Positions 26,061 through 35,534 of a stretch of 64,000 nucleotides of DNA are shown here, piece by piece. Source of the DNA: Ornithinicoccus hortensis (GTDB taxonomy: Bacteria; Actinomycetota; Actinomycetes; Actinomycetales; Dermatophilaceae); contig NZ_VFOP01000001.1 in the NCBI RefSeq assembly GCF_006716185.1, positions 744,001 through 808,000 of the forward strand, written 5' to 3'. The notes below the pieces were generated by a model. It made no database searches and had not been told where the DNA came from. It worked only from the letters and a program-made list of their open reading frames with translations. Positions within the stretch are counted from its first letter, which is position 1, and each line of letters starts with the position of its first letter. The position numbers were made by a program, and so were the translations under genes.

Positions 26061-29000
26061 TCAGCTCAACCAGGAGTCCCCGAGGGCCTTGAGGGCATCG
26101 TCGCTGTCGCCGCTGGCATCGCTGTCTGCCTGGCCCTCGTCCTTGGCTGTGTCCGTGTCGTCGTTCCCGTCGACGGGTTCGGGCGCTGGCTGCTCTGAGG
26201 GAGCTGACGCTTCCTCGGTGGCCGTGGCCGAGTCGTCGTGCTCCACGGCGGCTTCGGCCTGGGGCACGTCGTCCTCGGGTTCGCCCGCCGGTTCGTCATC
26301 AGTCTGGGCCTCGGCGGTCGACTCACTAGGCGCAGCGGTCGTACCTGCGCCGAGCCAGGAGTCGCCGAGGGACTCGAGGTCGTCGTCTGCGGGCTGGGCG
26401 GCGGGGGGTGCCGCGTCCGTCTGTTTGGTGGCAGCGTCTGCCTGCTCTTCCGGCGTGGTGTCGGTCGTGTCCTCGTTTCGGGGACGTGCTTGGTCAGGGG
26501 TGTCGGTCGTGTCCTCGTTGTGAGGACTTGCCTGTTCGGGGGTGTCGGTGAGCCAGGAGTCGCCGAGGGATTGGAGGTCCTCGTCATCCGCGGGCTGGGC
26601 GGCGGCCGGTGCCGCGTCCGTCTCCTCGGTGACGCCGTCGACCTGCTCGTGCTGCTCGGCCACTTCGTCCGGTGCTGCTTCGCCCTTGTCAGTGGCGGTG
26701 TCCGTGTCCTCGTCTCGAGGACGCGTCTGATCAGCGGTGTCCTCGTTTTGGGGACGTGCCTGGTCAGGGGTGCTGGTGAGCCAGGAGTCGCCGAGGGATT
26801 GGACGTCGTCGGCTGGGGCCGCCGGCGTCGAGTCGGACTCCTCGGTGGCGGTGTCAGTTGTGTCCTCGTCTTGAGGACGTGCCTGGTCAGGGGTGCTAGT
26901 GAGCCAGGAGTCGCCGAGGGACTGGACGTCGTCGTCGGCTGGGGCAGCCGGCGTTTCGGTCTGCTCGTCCGGCGTTGCCTCGGTCGGCTCGGTGGCGGTG
27001 TCGGTGGTGTCCTCGTTTTGAGGACTTGCCTGGTCAGGGGTGCTGGTGAGCCAGGAGTCGCCCAGGGACTGCACGTCCTCTTGGGGCTCAGCTGTCGGCG
27101 TGGTCTCGGTCGGCTCGGTGGCGGTGTCAGTGGTGTCCTCGTTTTGAGGACTTGCCTGGTCAGGGGTGCTGGTGAGCCAGGAGTCGCCCAGGGACTGCAC
27201 GTCCTCTTGGGGCTCAGCTGTCGGCGTGGTCTCGGTCGGCTCGGTGGCGGTGTCAGTGGTGTCCTCGTTTTGAGGACTTGCCTGGTCAGGGGTGCTGGTG
27301 AGCCAGGAGTCGCCCAGGGACTGCACGTCCTCTTGGGGCTCAGCGGCCGGCGTGGCCTCGGTCGGCTCGGTGGCGGCCTCAGCGGTGTCCTCGTTTTGAG
27401 GACTTGCCTGGTCAGGGGTGCCGGTGAGCCACGAATCGCCCAGGGACTGCGCGTCCTCGGGCTCGGCTTCGGACGCCGGCTCGCTGGTGGGCCCGGAGGA
27501 GAGCCAGGAGTCCCCCAGGTCCTGCGGGGACTGGTCCGCCTCCTCGGTCTCACCCGCAGTAGCAGCGGCTGCTGCCCCCGCAGTCGCCGCACCCGCTCCG
27601 GCCGCTGCCGTGGCAGAAGGGGCGGTCGCGTCGTCGGCGGTCTTCGCCGCCGGCTCCGGGGCAGCATCGGTCGTGACGTCAGCCTGCTTGTCGGTGGTCG
27701 CGGCGTCGACATCCTGACCGCGGCGCACGGCCGCCAGCAGCATTTGGGCGACGTCGACGACCTCGACCTCCTCGCGCGCCCCCTCGGACTGCTTCTGGGT
27801 GAGTCCGTCGGAGAGCATCACCCGGCAGAACGGACAGCCGATGGCGATCCGGTCCGCGCCGGTGGCAAGGGCCTCGTCGGTCCGGTTCAGGTTGATCCGG
27901 GACCCCAGCTTCTCCTCCATCCACATCCTGGCGCCGCCGGCGCCGCAGCAGAACGACTTCTCACCGCTGCGGGGCATCTCCCGCAGCTCGACGCCGGGGA
28001 GGGCACCGAGGAGTTCGCGGGGCGGGGCGTAGACACCGTTGTGCCTGCCCAGGTAGCACGGGTCGTGGTAGGTCACGGTGGACGCGGTGGAGGCGACGCC
28101 GGTCGTGTCGGCGGTCTCCGGTCGGGCGACGGGCGTCAGCTTCTTCTCCCGGACCAACCGGTTCAGCAGCTGGGTGTGGTGCACGACCTCGTACTTGCCG
28201 CCGAGCTGCGGGTACTCGTTCTTGATCGTGTTGAAGCAGTGGGCGCAGGTGACCACGATCTTGGTGGCACCGACCTCGTTGAGCGTCTCCACGTTCTGCT
28301 GGGCCAGCATCTGGAACAGGAACTCGTTGCCGGCCCGCCGCGCGGGGTCACCGGTGCAGCTCTCGCCGTCACCCAGCACCGCGAACGAGACGCCGGCGGT
28401 GTCCAGCAACTCGGCCACGGCCCGGGTGGTCTTCTTCGCCCGGTCCTCGTAGGCGCCCGCACAGCCGACCCAGAAGAGGTAGTCGACCGAGTCCAGGTCC
28501 TCGACGTCCTGCCCGGCAACCTTGACCTCGAAGGGCAGGCCCTTGGCCCACTCGAGCCGGGCGCGGGCCGACATACCCCACGGGTTCTGCTTGTTCTCCA
28601 GGTTCTTGAACAGTCCGCCCAGCTCGCTGGGGAAGGCCGACTCGATCAGCGTCTGGTAGCGGCGCATGTCCACGATCGCGTCCACGTGCTCGATGTCGAC
28701 CGGGCACTGTTCCACGCACGCGCCGCAGGTGGTGCAGGACCACAGCACGTCCGGGTCGACCACGGCCCCGCCGCTGGGCACCGTCGGGTCACCCTCGGTG
28801 GCGCCGACCAGCGGGCGCTCGGCCTCCAGCAGTGCCGCGGCCGGGATGCCCTGGCCCGAGCCCGCTGCCGCGTCCCGCTCCTCCTGCGTCGCCAGCAGCC
28901 AGGGGGCCTTGGCGTGGTGGTGGTTGCGCAGCCCCATCATCAACATCTTGGGCGACAGCGGCTTCTCGGTGTTCCAGGCCGGGCACTGCTCCTGGCAGCG

Positions 29001-29942
29001 GCCGCACTCGGTGCAGGTGGAGAAGTCGAGCAGCCCTTTCCAGGTGAAGTCCTCGACCTTGCCGACCCCGAGGGACACGTCCTCATCGAGGTCCTCGACG
29101 TCCTCGAAGCTCAACTCCTTGCCGGCGACGACGATCGGCTGCAGCTCGCCCAGCGAGGTGCGTCCCTCCGCGTGCCGCTTGAACCAGATGTTGAAGAACG
29201 CCAGGAAACGGTGCCAGGCCACACCCATGGTGGGCGTGACCGCGATGGTGATCATCCAGCCCATCGAGATCAGGATCTTGACCAGCGCGATGACGATGAT
29301 CGTCGTCTCCAGCGCCCCGACTGGCATGCCCTCGAAGAAGCTCCCGACCCAGCCGGTCGTGGGGAAGTGGACCGCGTCCGCCCACTCGGCCCCGGTGGCC
29401 TTGCCGAGCGCCGACTCCAGGCCGCGCAGCAGCACGATGCAGATGCCCACGCCGAGGATGACGAACTCCACGACATACGCCTGCCAGAAGGTGGACCCCC
29501 AGAACCGGCTCTTGCGGTCCAACGAGCGCGGGTGCTTGCGCTGGCGGACCACGATGAGCAGCACGATGCCGACGAGGGTGCCCCAGCCGAACAGCTCGGC
29601 CAGCCAAATGTAGGGCGGCCAGTGGCCGATGAGCGGCAGGGCGAAGTGGGGGTCGAACAACTGCCCGTATGCCGTGGCGAGGGTCGTGGTGAGCAGGAGG
29701 AACCCCAGCATCACGAACCAGTGGGCCGCGGCCACGGCCGGTTTGCGCGCCATCCGGGTGTGCCCCAGGAACTCCCGGGCCAACGTGACGGTCCGGGCCA
29801 GCGGGTCGTCGGTCCGCCCCACGGCCGGTTGCCCGACCCGGAACTTCGCGACGAAACCGGCGATGGTCCGCACGAACAGGAAGACCGCGACCAGCGTGAC
29901 GCCCAGGCCCAGGATGAGGGCGATGATCTGCACCGGAGACAT
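26061..29942 (-). CDS. EtfD-like membrane Fe-S oxidoreductase with repetitive C-terminal tail
   Basis: A 1,293-residue protein. Residues 1-250 hold five to six membrane helices like a nitrate-reductase gamma/HdrE cytochrome. Two [4Fe-4S] motifs follow (CTECGRCQEQCP near 305-320, CTTCGACVEQCP near 400-412), then two CCG cysteine domains (VTCAHCF; SFCCGAGGARM near 664). This matches the mycobacterial EtfD (Rv0338c) and FadF/HdrD family, which pass electrons from ETF to menaquinone during fatty-acid oxidation. Residues about 742-1293 are an Ala-rich linker and a Thr/Pro/Asp/Glu-rich repetitive tail with ten LGDSWL motifs, the last at the C-terminus. TAGACT (29955-29950) lies 7 bases before the ATG, so the transcript is probably leaderless. 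The acyl-CoA dehydrogenase at 30-1904 could feed this route. Confidence 0.88.
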   Translation of the reverse strand: MSPVQIIALILGLGVTLVAVFLFVRTIAGFVAKFRVGQPAVGRTDDPLARTVTLAREFLGHTRMARKPAVAAAHWFVMLGFLLLTTTLATAYGQLFDPHFALPLIGHWPPYIWLAELFGWGTLVGIVLLIVVRQRKHPRSLDRKSRFWGSTFWQAYVVEFVILGVGICIVLLRGLESALGKATGAEWADAVHFPTTGWVGSFFEGMPVGALETTIIVIALVKILISMGWMITIAVTPTMGVAWHRFLAFFNIWFKRHAEGRTSLGELQPIVVAGKELSFEDVEDLDEDVSLGVGKVEDFTWKGLLDFSTCTECGRCQEQCPAWNTEKPLSPKMLMMGLRNHHHAKAPWLLATQEERDAAAGSGQGIPAAALLEAERPLVGATEGDPTVPSGGAVVDPDVLWSCTTCGACVEQCPVDIEHVDAIVDMRRYQTLIESAFPSELGGLFKNLENKQNPWGMSARARLEWAKGLPFEVKVAGQDVEDLDSVDYLFWVGCAGAYEDRAKKTTRAVAELLDTAGVSFAVLGDGESCTGDPARRAGNEFLFQMLAQQNVETLNEVGATKIVVTCAHCFNTIKNEYPQLGGKYEVVHHTQLLNRLVREKKLTPVARPETADTTGVASTASTVTYHDPCYLGRHNGVYAPPRELLGALPGVELREMPRSGEKSFCCGAGGARMWMEEKLGSRINLNRTDEALATGADRIAIGCPFCRVMLSDGLTQKQSEGAREEVEVVDVAQMLLAAVRRGQDVDAATTDKQADVTTDAAPEPAAKTADDATAPSATAAAGAGAATAGAAAAATAGETEEADQSPQDLGDSWLSSGPTSEPASEAEPEDAQSLGDSWLTGTPDQASPQNEDTAEAATEPTEATPAAEPQEDVQSLGDSWLTSTPDQASPQNEDTTDTATEPTETTPTAEPQEDVQSLGDSWLTSTPDQASPQNEDTTDTATEPTETTPTAEPQEDVQSLGDSWLTSTPDQASPQNEDTTDTATEPTEATPDEQTETPAAPADDDVQSLGDSWLTSTPDQARPQDEDTTDTATEESDSTPAAPADDVQSLGDSWLTSTPDQARPQNEDTADQTRPRDEDTDTATDKGEAAPDEVAEQHEQVDGVTEETDAAPAAAQPADDEDLQSLGDSWLTDTPEQASPHNEDTTDTPDQARPRNEDTTDTTPEEQADAATKQTDAAPPAAQPADDDLESLGDSWLGAGTTAAPSESTAEAQTDDEPAGEPEDDVPQAEAAVEHDDSATATEEASAPSEQPAPEPVDGNDDTDTAKDEGQADSDASGDSDDALKALGDSWLS
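26088..27513 (-). repeat. In-frame tandem repeats encoding the LGDSWL tail
   Basis: The reverse complement of gagccaggagtcg-type sequence recurs ten times. Around 27048, 27174, 27300 and 27426 the spacing is exactly 126 bp (42 codons) and adjacent units are almost identical, which indicates recent expansion. Units to the left are spaced 123, 147 and more bases and are diverged. All spacings checked keep the reading frame. Confidence 0.9.
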
Positions 29943-30078
29943 GTGGGGCAGTCTACGGACCGGGCCTTTCAGGGGTCGGGTGGCGTGATCTCACCCCCAC
30001 GGAATAACGTGTGATTAGAACTCGTATAACACGTCAGACCCCCCGGCATCCGGCCGGAACCGACCGAAAGGCAAATCT

Positions 30079-31008
30079 GTGGCCGTTCACGACGACATCA
30101 CGCAGGTCATCGGCAATACCCCCCTCGTCCGTCTCAACCGGCTGACCGAGGGGCTCGACGCCACCGTGGTCGTCAAGCTGGAGTCGCAGAACCCGGCGGC
30201 CTCGGTGAAGGACCGGATCGGCGCCTCGATCATCGACGCGGCGGTCGAGTCCGGGGAACTGCAGCCCGGCGGCACCATCGTGGAGGGCACCTCCGGCAAC
30301 ACGGGGATCGCCCTGGCCATGGTCGGCGCGGCACGCGGGTACCGGGTGGTGCTCGCGATGCCGGAGACGATGAGCCTGGAGCGTCGCGCGCTGCTGCGCG
30401 CCTACGGTGCCGAGCTGGTGCTCACGCCGGGCGCGGACGGGATGAAGGGAGCCGTCGCCAAGGCCGAGGAGATCGCCGAGGCGGAGGGCGCCGTGCGGGC
30501 CCGCCAGTTCGCCAACCAGGCCAACGTCGCGATCCACCAGGCCACGACGGGTCCGGAGATCTGGGCGGACACCGACGGCGGTGTCGACATCTTCGTGGCC
30601 GGCATCGGGACCGGCGGCACGATCACCGGCGCCGGGCGCTACCTGCGCGAGCAGAAGCCCGACGTGCAGGTCGTGGCCGTCGAGCCGATCGACTCCCCGA
30701 TCCTGTCGGGCGGCGCGCCCGGTCCGCACAAGATCCAGGGGCTGGGTGCCAACTTCGTGCCCGAGATCCTGGACACCGAGATCTACAACGAGGTCGTCGA
30801 CGTCGCCCTGGACGACGCGGTGCGGGTCTCCCGGGACCTGGCCACCAAGGAGGGGATCCTGGCCGGTATCTCCGCCGGTGCCAACGTCTGGGCCGCGCTG
30901 CAGATCGCCGCGCGCCCCGAGGCGGCCGGGAAGACCATCGTGGTCATCGTGCCGGACTTCGGCGAGCGCTACCTGTCGACGGTGCTCTTCGAGGGCCTGA
31001 CGGACTGA
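30079..31008 (+). CDS. cysK: Cysteine synthase (O-acetylserine sulfhydrylase)
   Basis: A 309-residue PLP enzyme making cysteine from O-acetylserine and sulfide. The PLP Lys44 lies in [11 protein letters not shown]; the phosphate-binding loop is GTGGTITG and the substrate loop [14 protein letters not shown] precedes the GTG start by 7 bases. Upstream, TATAAC (30025-30030) and an ACGTGT/ACACGT inverted repeat (30007-30034) may be its promoter and operator. The stop overlaps the cysE start (TGATG), so both enzymes of the pathway are made together and could form the cysteine synthase complex. Confidence 0.96.
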   Translation: MAVHDDITQVIGNTPLVRLNRLTEGLDATVVVKLESQNPAASVKDRIGASIIDAAVESGELQPGGTIVEGTSGNTGIALAMVGAARGYRVVLAMPETMSLERRALLRAYGAELVLTPGADGMKGAVAKAEEIAEAEGAVRARQFANQANVAIHQATTGPEIWADTDGGVDIFVAGIGTGGTITGAGRYLREQKPDVQVVAVEPIDSPILSGGAPGPHKIQGLGANFVPEILDTEIYNEVVDVALDDAVRVSRDLATKEGILAGISAGANVWAALQIAARPEAAGKTIVVIVPDFGERYLSTVLFEGLTD

Positions 31009-31664
31009 TGTTGCGGCAGGTGCCGGGACGCGACCGGGACCGGGACCGGGCGGACGGTATGCCGTCCGTCCGGCCCGCGGCGATGCTCCGGGGTGCCTGG
31101 GGCAGGGTGGTCGAGGACCTCGACGCCGCGGTGGAGCGCGACCCCGCCACCGACAGCCGGCTGGAGATGGCGCTGGCCTCCCCTGGGCTGCACGCGCTGT
31201 GGAGCCACCGGATCGCCCACGCGATGTGGCGCCGGGGTGGCCGGGCCAAGCTGCCGGCCAGGTTGCTCTCCCACGTGGCCCGGACAGTCACCGGGGTGGA
31301 GATCCACCCCGGAGCCACCATCGGCCGCCGCGTCTTCATCGACCACGGCATGGGCGTAGTCATCGGGGAGACGGCCGAGGTGGGGGACGACGTGATGATG
31401 TATCACGGCGTCACCCTCGGTGGCCGGTCCATGCAGCCGGTCAAGCGGCACCCGACCATCGAAAGCGGTGTCACGCTCGGCGCCGGCGCCCGGTTGATCG
31501 GCCCGGTGACCGTCGGTGCCGGGGCCCAGATCGGCGCCAACGCCGTCGTCGTGCGCGACGTTCCCGACGGTGCGACCGCCGTGGGGGTGCCAGCCGTCGT
31601 GCGCATCCCGGAGAGCGAGCCGACGGCCGACCAGTTGTTTGCCGACCCCGCCCTCTGGATCTGA
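31008..31664 (+). CDS. cysE: Serine O-acetyltransferase
   Basis: A 218-residue enzyme acetylating serine with acetyl-CoA, the step before CysK. An N-terminal helical region is followed by a left-handed beta helix of hexapeptide repeats ([25 protein letters not shown]...VTLGGRS). The catalytic His pair is in FIDHGMG and MYHGVTLGG. The C-terminus ends in Ile, the residue that inserts into the CysK active site in known cysteine synthase complexes. It starts in the cysK stop codon; the first 25 residues are poorly conserved and the start could be later. Confidence 0.94.
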   Translation: MLRQVPGRDRDRDRADGMPSVRPAAMLRGAWGRVVEDLDAAVERDPATDSRLEMALASPGLHALWSHRIAHAMWRRGGRAKLPARLLSHVARTVTGVEIHPGATIGRRVFIDHGMGVVIGETAEVGDDVMMYHGVTLGGRSMQPVKRHPTIESGVTLGAGARLIGPVTVGAGAQIGANAVVVRDVPDGATAVGVPAVVRIPESEPTADQLFADPALWI

Positions 31665-31669
31665 TCCGC

Positions 31670-32536
31670 CTACTGCTCGACCGTTCCGTCTGCGACACGA
31701 GACACCGCAGCCTGCCCCGCCAACTCCACCCGTGCGGACGGGTTGGCCAGATAGAACCGGAGCGCCTCGAGCAGACGCTCCGGGTCCACCGCCAGCTCGC
31801 GGACGGCCACCGTGGGGTACGGAGTTCCTGAGACGGCAGCCAGGGCGTCCTTGCGGCGGGGTGTGGTCCCGGTGCCCGCGGGCGGATGCGTCAGTTCGAG
31901 GGTGAGCCAGTTCTCCACCGAATTCATCGATCCGCGCCTCGCGCCACCCGACCAGTGCGCACGCACGGCGGTGATGTCATCCCACGGCACTGCCACTGCC
32001 TCACGGCGGTTGCGCAGCTCGACGGCCTGCGTCCCGATCACGATCCCCGGCGGGCCGGCGGCCCGGGACCGCAGCGCGGCCCAGGCGCCGACCAGGAACA
32101 CGACCCCGAACGCCAGGCAGACCACGACCCCGACCAGGCTGAGCCACCGCGAATCCGTCAGCACGGCATACAGCAACACCCCCGCTCCAGCCAGGAACAG
32201 CAAGCCGAGCACGGCGAACGCGATGACCTGCAGCGGACTGTTCGGCTGGGTGGGGACGAACAGTCCGTGGTCGCCCGCCCCCGTCTGCGTGATCCGTGGC
32301 GGGATACGCCGTCCCGGCGTGTTGAGCGACCACGTGACCCACCCCAGCGCGAGCCCCCCGGCGACCAGCAGGAGGCCGGGCAGGAGCCCACCCGCGCCGA
32401 GTGAAACGCCCCCCGCGGCGGCGATGGCGCCGCCGACGAGTGCGCCCACCACCCGGGTCACCGACGACCGGCGGGGCGACAACTGCCACCCTTCGCCGGT
32501 CGACCGCTGAAGGAGGGAGCGCCCCTCCGTTATCAA
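31670..32536 (-). CDS. Uncharacterised membrane protein
   Basis: A 288-residue protein with four hydrophobic segments (about 27-49, 50-70, 103-127, 132-158), then a soluble C-terminal half that starts PPGIVIGTQAVELRNRREAVAVPWDDITAVRAHW. This resembles the strand pattern of a PH-like domain found in other actinobacterial membrane proteins. No enzyme motif is seen. It overlaps the stop-proximal end of the YtxH-like gene upstream by four bases and converges on cysE. Confidence 0.7.
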   Translation of the reverse strand: MITEGRSLLQRSTGEGWQLSPRRSSVTRVVGALVGGAIAAAGGVSLGAGGLLPGLLLVAGGLALGWVTWSLNTPGRRIPPRITQTGAGDHGLFVPTQPNSPLQVIAFAVLGLLFLAGAGVLLYAVLTDSRWLSLVGVVVCLAFGVVFLVGAWAALRSRAAGPPGIVIGTQAVELRNRREAVAVPWDDITAVRAHWSGGARRGSMNSVENWLTLELTHPPAGTGTTPRRKDALAAVSGTPYPTVAVRELAVDPERLLEALRFYLANPSARVELAGQAAVSRVADGTVEQ

Positions 32537-32880
32537 GGAAGCTTGTCGCCGCCGGGACCGAATCCGGTCGTGTCCACCACGGTGTCACCAGTGGAGCCGT
32601 CCACCGCGCCGGTGGCGTTCTCGTAGGAGCCGTCCACTCCGGTCGCCTCGTGACCAGTCACCTTGGACTTGGCCTGGGAGGCGGCGTCCTTGGCGACATC
32701 GCCGACCTTCTGGGCCACCTCCGGAGCCTGCGCCTTGACCTCCTCGACCTTCTCCTGGACCTTCGGGTTGCCCCAGACCTCGTTGGCCTTCCCGGCGATC
32801 TGGTCATAGCGCTCACGACCGGCCTTGGCGCCGAGGATGTAGCCGATGCCCACCCCGACGAGCAGCAGGATCTTCTTCAT
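32533..32880 (-). CDS. YtxH-domain protein
   Basis: A 115-residue small protein: one N-terminal helix (KKILLLVGVGIGYILGAKAGRERY, the YtxH signature with GxxAGxxRY), then an amphipathic Lys/Ala/Glu region likely to form a coiled helix, and a Gly/Asp/Thr-rich tail. YtxH proteins are linked to general stress. AAAGGAG precedes the ATG. The stop overlaps the start of the following membrane-protein gene (ATGA). Confidence 0.8.
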   Translation of the reverse strand: MKKILLLVGVGIGYILGAKAGRERYDQIAGKANEVWGNPKVQEKVEEVKAQAPEVAQKVGDVAKDAASQAKSKVTGHEATGVDGSYENATGAVDGSTGDTVVDTTGFGPGGDKLP

Positions 32881-32987
32881 GTGCGTCTCCTTTCGCTGGG
32901 TCCTCTTGCTTCGGACACTACCGGCCGGTCACCGCGAGCGCACACGAGACGGGAAGGGAGGGCAGGCGAGGAGCACAGACCGTTCGG

Positions 32988-33070
32988 CGGAGGGTGTGGG
33001 ATTCGAACCCACGGACGTTTCCGTCGGGCGCTTTCAAGGCGCCTGCACTCGGCCACTATGCGAACCCTCC
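32988..33070 (-). tRNA. tRNA-Ser (anticodon TGA)
   Basis: A class II tRNA on the minus strand with acceptor GGAGGGT / ACCCTCC, anticodon stem GGCGC...GCGCC around CTTGAAA, a long variable arm (CGACGGAAACGTCCG) and T arm GGGTTCGAATCCC. The 3' CCA is not encoded. Confidence 0.93.
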
Positions 33071-33176
33071 CGGTCCCGGTGCGCCACCGGGCCGCAGCCG
33101 CCATCATCCCATCCGGAGCCGATGCACCGAAACCCGGCGAGATGCGCCGAAACGACACGGGTCCTGCTACCGTTGT

Positions 33177-33344
33177 CTGAGGTTGAAGTTGCAGTTCCTC
33201 GCAGTGATCAGCATGAAGCCGTTCTCGTAACGGTCTTGCACAGCACAGAGTCGGGCATGTCCCGGTCCGTGGGGGGTTTCATCTAACGGCCGGTTCCTCC
33301 ACGACCTGTGGGGGTTCGCACACGCACAGCAGAAAGAGATTCCC
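33177..33344 (+). promoter_or_regulatory. Probable leader of the cold-shock gene
   Basis: About 170 bases without an open frame precede cspA. They contain a small hairpin (CCGTT CTCGT AACGG near 33218-33232) and several pyrimidine/purine tracts. Long structured leaders are typical of cold-shock mRNAs. I could not fix a promoter, so the extent is a guess. Confidence 0.3.
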
Positions 33345-33548
33345 ATGGCACAGGGAACCGTGAAGTGGTTCAACGCTGAGAAGGGCTTCGGCTTCATCGC
33401 TCAGGACGGTGGCGGTCCGGACGTGTTCGTCCACTACTCGGCCATCGAGACCAACGGCTACAAGACGCTCGAGGAGGCCCAGCGGGTCGAGTTCGAGGTC
33501 ACCCAGAGCCCCAAGGGGCCGCAGGCTGACGCCGTTCGTCCCGTCTGA
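33345..33548 (+). CDS. Cold shock protein (CspA family)
   Basis: A 67-residue OB-fold RNA chaperone. RNP1 (KGFGFIAQD) and RNP2 (VFVHYSAIE) are intact, and the length is that of the family. AAAGAG lies 8 bases before the ATG. It stands alone between a tRNA and a strong bidirectional terminator. Confidence 0.97.
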   Translation: MAQGTVKWFNAEKGFGFIAQDGGGPDVFVHYSAIETNGYKTLEEAQRVEFEVTQSPKGPQADAVRPV

Positions 33549-33570
33549 GGTTCAACCTCACCAACGACAC

Positions 33571-33614
33571 AACCAAGAACCCCCCGAGCCGACCGGCTCG
33601 GGGGGTTCTCGGTT
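33571..33614. terminator. Bidirectional terminator after cspA
   Basis: GAACCCCCCGAGCC (33577-33590) pairs with GGCTCGGGGGGTTC (33595-33608) around GACC. The flanking AACCAA/TCGGTT extends the stem to 20 bp with one mismatch, with T-rich sequence on both exits. It separates cspA from the convergent LCP gene. Confidence 0.88.
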
Positions 33615-33626
33615 GTCTGCGGTGCC

Positions 33627-35399
33627 TCAGCAGACGGCGCCGACCTCGGTCAGCTCGTCCTTCGGCTCCTCGGTCGTCTCCATCGACCCGTCGTCGGTGG
33701 GGGCCTGCGTGGTCGACTCCTCCGTCGTGGTCTCCGCGCCGGTGGCGTCCTCGGAGGCGCCCGCGTCGGCCGGGGTCGTGGGGGTCGGCTCGGGCGGGTT
33801 GATGGCCTCGTCCACGATGGCCCGGATCTCGGCGTAGTCCGGGTCGGCGGTGTCGAGGTTCTCGTTGGTGAACGGCAGGCTCTTGATCTCGCCCTGCTGC
33901 ACCCGCAGCACCAGCTCGGCCCACGCCGGCAGGTCGTCCGGGGCGATGCTCACCGAGATGTTCTCACCGGCGACCGAGGCGATCTGCGGGTACCGCTGGA
34001 GCATCGTCATCGGGTTCACCTGCTGCACGACCGCCGCGACGACGCACCGCTGGCGGCGCATCCGGGAGAAGTCGTCGCTGGTGATCCGGGAGCGGCTGTA
34101 CCAGAGCGCCTGGTAGCCGTTCAGCTTCTTCGGTCCGACCTCCAACCAGCCGTTCTCGGTGCCCTCGATCAGGTGCGAGTTGCCGGCGGCGTCGGTCCAG
34201 GTCTGCCCGCCCAGCGGGATCCGCTCCTGGACGTTGATCTCGACCCCGCCCATCGCGTCGATGAGGTCCTTGAACCCGTCGAGATTGATGATGACCGTGT
34301 AATTGATCGGCTGGCCGATCACCTCGGAGAGGACCTCACGGGTCGCGGTGAGCCCGGGGTTGTCGTCGCCCTCGAACCACTCGGGGTGCATGTCGGCCTG
34401 CACCTCGGCCTCGGTCCAGATGCCGTTCATCAGGCACTCGTTGCCGCAGTTGTAGCCGTCCGGCCAGGCATTGTGCAGCGGGCTGTCCTCGGGGATGGGC
34501 ACCTGCTGGAGGTTGCGGGGGATGCCGAAGAGCACGGTGTCACCGGTCTCGGTGTCAATGCTGGCGATGATCATCGAGTCGGTGCGGACCCCCTCGCGGT
34601 TGTCCCCGGCGTCGGATCCCAGGAGCAGGACGTTCACGTGGCTGGTGTGCGCCCAGGGGTCATCGGCCTCGAGGCGGGGCCCCTCGCCCCCGGAGTCGTC
34701 GGTCGAGCTGCCGCCCCCGGCGGTGGACGGCCCGGTGAAGATCTTGTCGACCGCGTCGGTGTGCGCATCGATGTAGCGCAGCCCCATCGCCACCGGCGCC
34801 GCGATCACCAGGCACATCACCGCGGTGAAGACGCTCAGGCCGACCCGCTGGCCGGTGCTCGGCGAGCTGGGGCGGGTGGTCAGGGCGGTGAGCACGATCG
34901 ACCCCATCCACACCAGGCCGCCGACCACGAGGCCGATCGCGAGCATCCGCAGCAGTCGCGGGCGGGTGGCCAGGTCGAGGGCCGACTCCAGGGCTCCCCG
35001 GTTGACGACATACCAGACGACGGCGATCAGGCCGATGACGGCGACGGTGAGCAGTGCCAGCCCGAGGGTGCGGCGACGGGTCAGGCTCAGCCCGGCGCCG
35101 GGGACGACCGTGCCCAGGGCGGTGAGCCCCAGCGAGCGCCCCAGCGAGCCGTCGTCCTCGCGGACCATCCGGCGGGCCTCGGCCCGGGACCGGGGCGTGC
35201 CGTCGGCCACCCGGCCGGCGCGGTAGGTGAAGGCCGGTGCGTCCCCGGCGTCGTCGGCCTCTCCTGCCTCCTGTTGCTCCACCGGGTCCGGAGTCTCGCC
35301 GGGTTGCGACGGTTCGCCGGTTTGCGACGGTTCGCCGGGCTCGCCGGCGGCACCGGGATCGCGGGGTGGCTCTCCGCCGCGGGGGGGCAGGAAGGACAT
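33627..35399 (-). CDS. LCP (LytR-CpsA-Psr) family wall-polymer ligase
   Basis: A 590-residue membrane protein that attaches teichoic-acid or arabinogalactan-type glycopolymers to peptidoglycan. A Pro/Glu-rich cytoplasmic N-terminus of about 110 residues precedes several membrane helices (about 105-240). The extracellular LCP domain has NVLLLGSDAGDNREGVRTDSM and ALWYSRSRITSDDFSRMRRQ with the Arg/Asp residues that bind polyprenyl pyrophosphate, and a Thr/Glu-rich tail ending in Cys follows. The ATG at 35399 follows GAAAGGTG; a start 40 codons upstream is less likely. Confidence 0.92.
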   Translation of the reverse strand: MSFLPPRGGEPPRDPGAAGEPGEPSQTGEPSQPGETPDPVEQQEAGEADDAGDAPAFTYRAGRVADGTPRSRAEARRMVREDDGSLGRSLGLTALGTVVPGAGLSLTRRRTLGLALLTVAVIGLIAVVWYVVNRGALESALDLATRPRLLRMLAIGLVVGGLVWMGSIVLTALTTRPSSPSTGQRVGLSVFTAVMCLVIAAPVAMGLRYIDAHTDAVDKIFTGPSTAGGGSSTDDSGGEGPRLEADDPWAHTSHVNVLLLGSDAGDNREGVRTDSMIIASIDTETGDTVLFGIPRNLQQVPIPEDSPLHNAWPDGYNCGNECLMNGIWTEAEVQADMHPEWFEGDDNPGLTATREVLSEVIGQPINYTVIINLDGFKDLIDAMGGVEINVQERIPLGGQTWTDAAGNSHLIEGTENGWLEVGPKKLNGYQALWYSRSRITSDDFSRMRRQRCVVAAVVQQVNPMTMLQRYPQIASVAGENISVSIAPDDLPAWAELVLRVQQGEIKSLPFTNENLDTADPDYAEIRAIVDEAINPPEPTPTTPADAGASEDATGAETTTEESTTQAPTDDGSMETTEEPKDELTEVGAVC

Positions 35400-35534
35400 G
35401 GAGCACCTTTCGGGAGGTCGGTCGTCATCTTCTCTCACTATGACGCTGCGGGGGAACCCGACCGTTTTGGTCAAGTCCACATCCCGCGGGTACCCTGGCA
35501 GCCGTTCCTTGGCTGTCAACGACCCGGGGGGCGT

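Noticed and set aside
26540-27515. CRISPR array
   Set aside because: Repeats are 123-147 bp, in frame and protein-coding; there are no short conserved repeats with unique spacers and no cas genes in the window.
26238-30014. A very long open frame (over 1,250 codons) on the plus strand opposite the EtfD-like gene
   Set aside because: It mirrors a real gene in GC-rich DNA. Its translation is low-complexity (Arg/Gly/His/Val-rich), has no family motif and no ribosome site, while the minus strand has clear Fe-S motifs.
30007-30034. Defined cysteine-regulator operator upstream of cysK
   Set aside because: The six-base arms ACGTGT/ACACGT are too short and widely spaced to assign to a regulator; mentioned only as a possibility.
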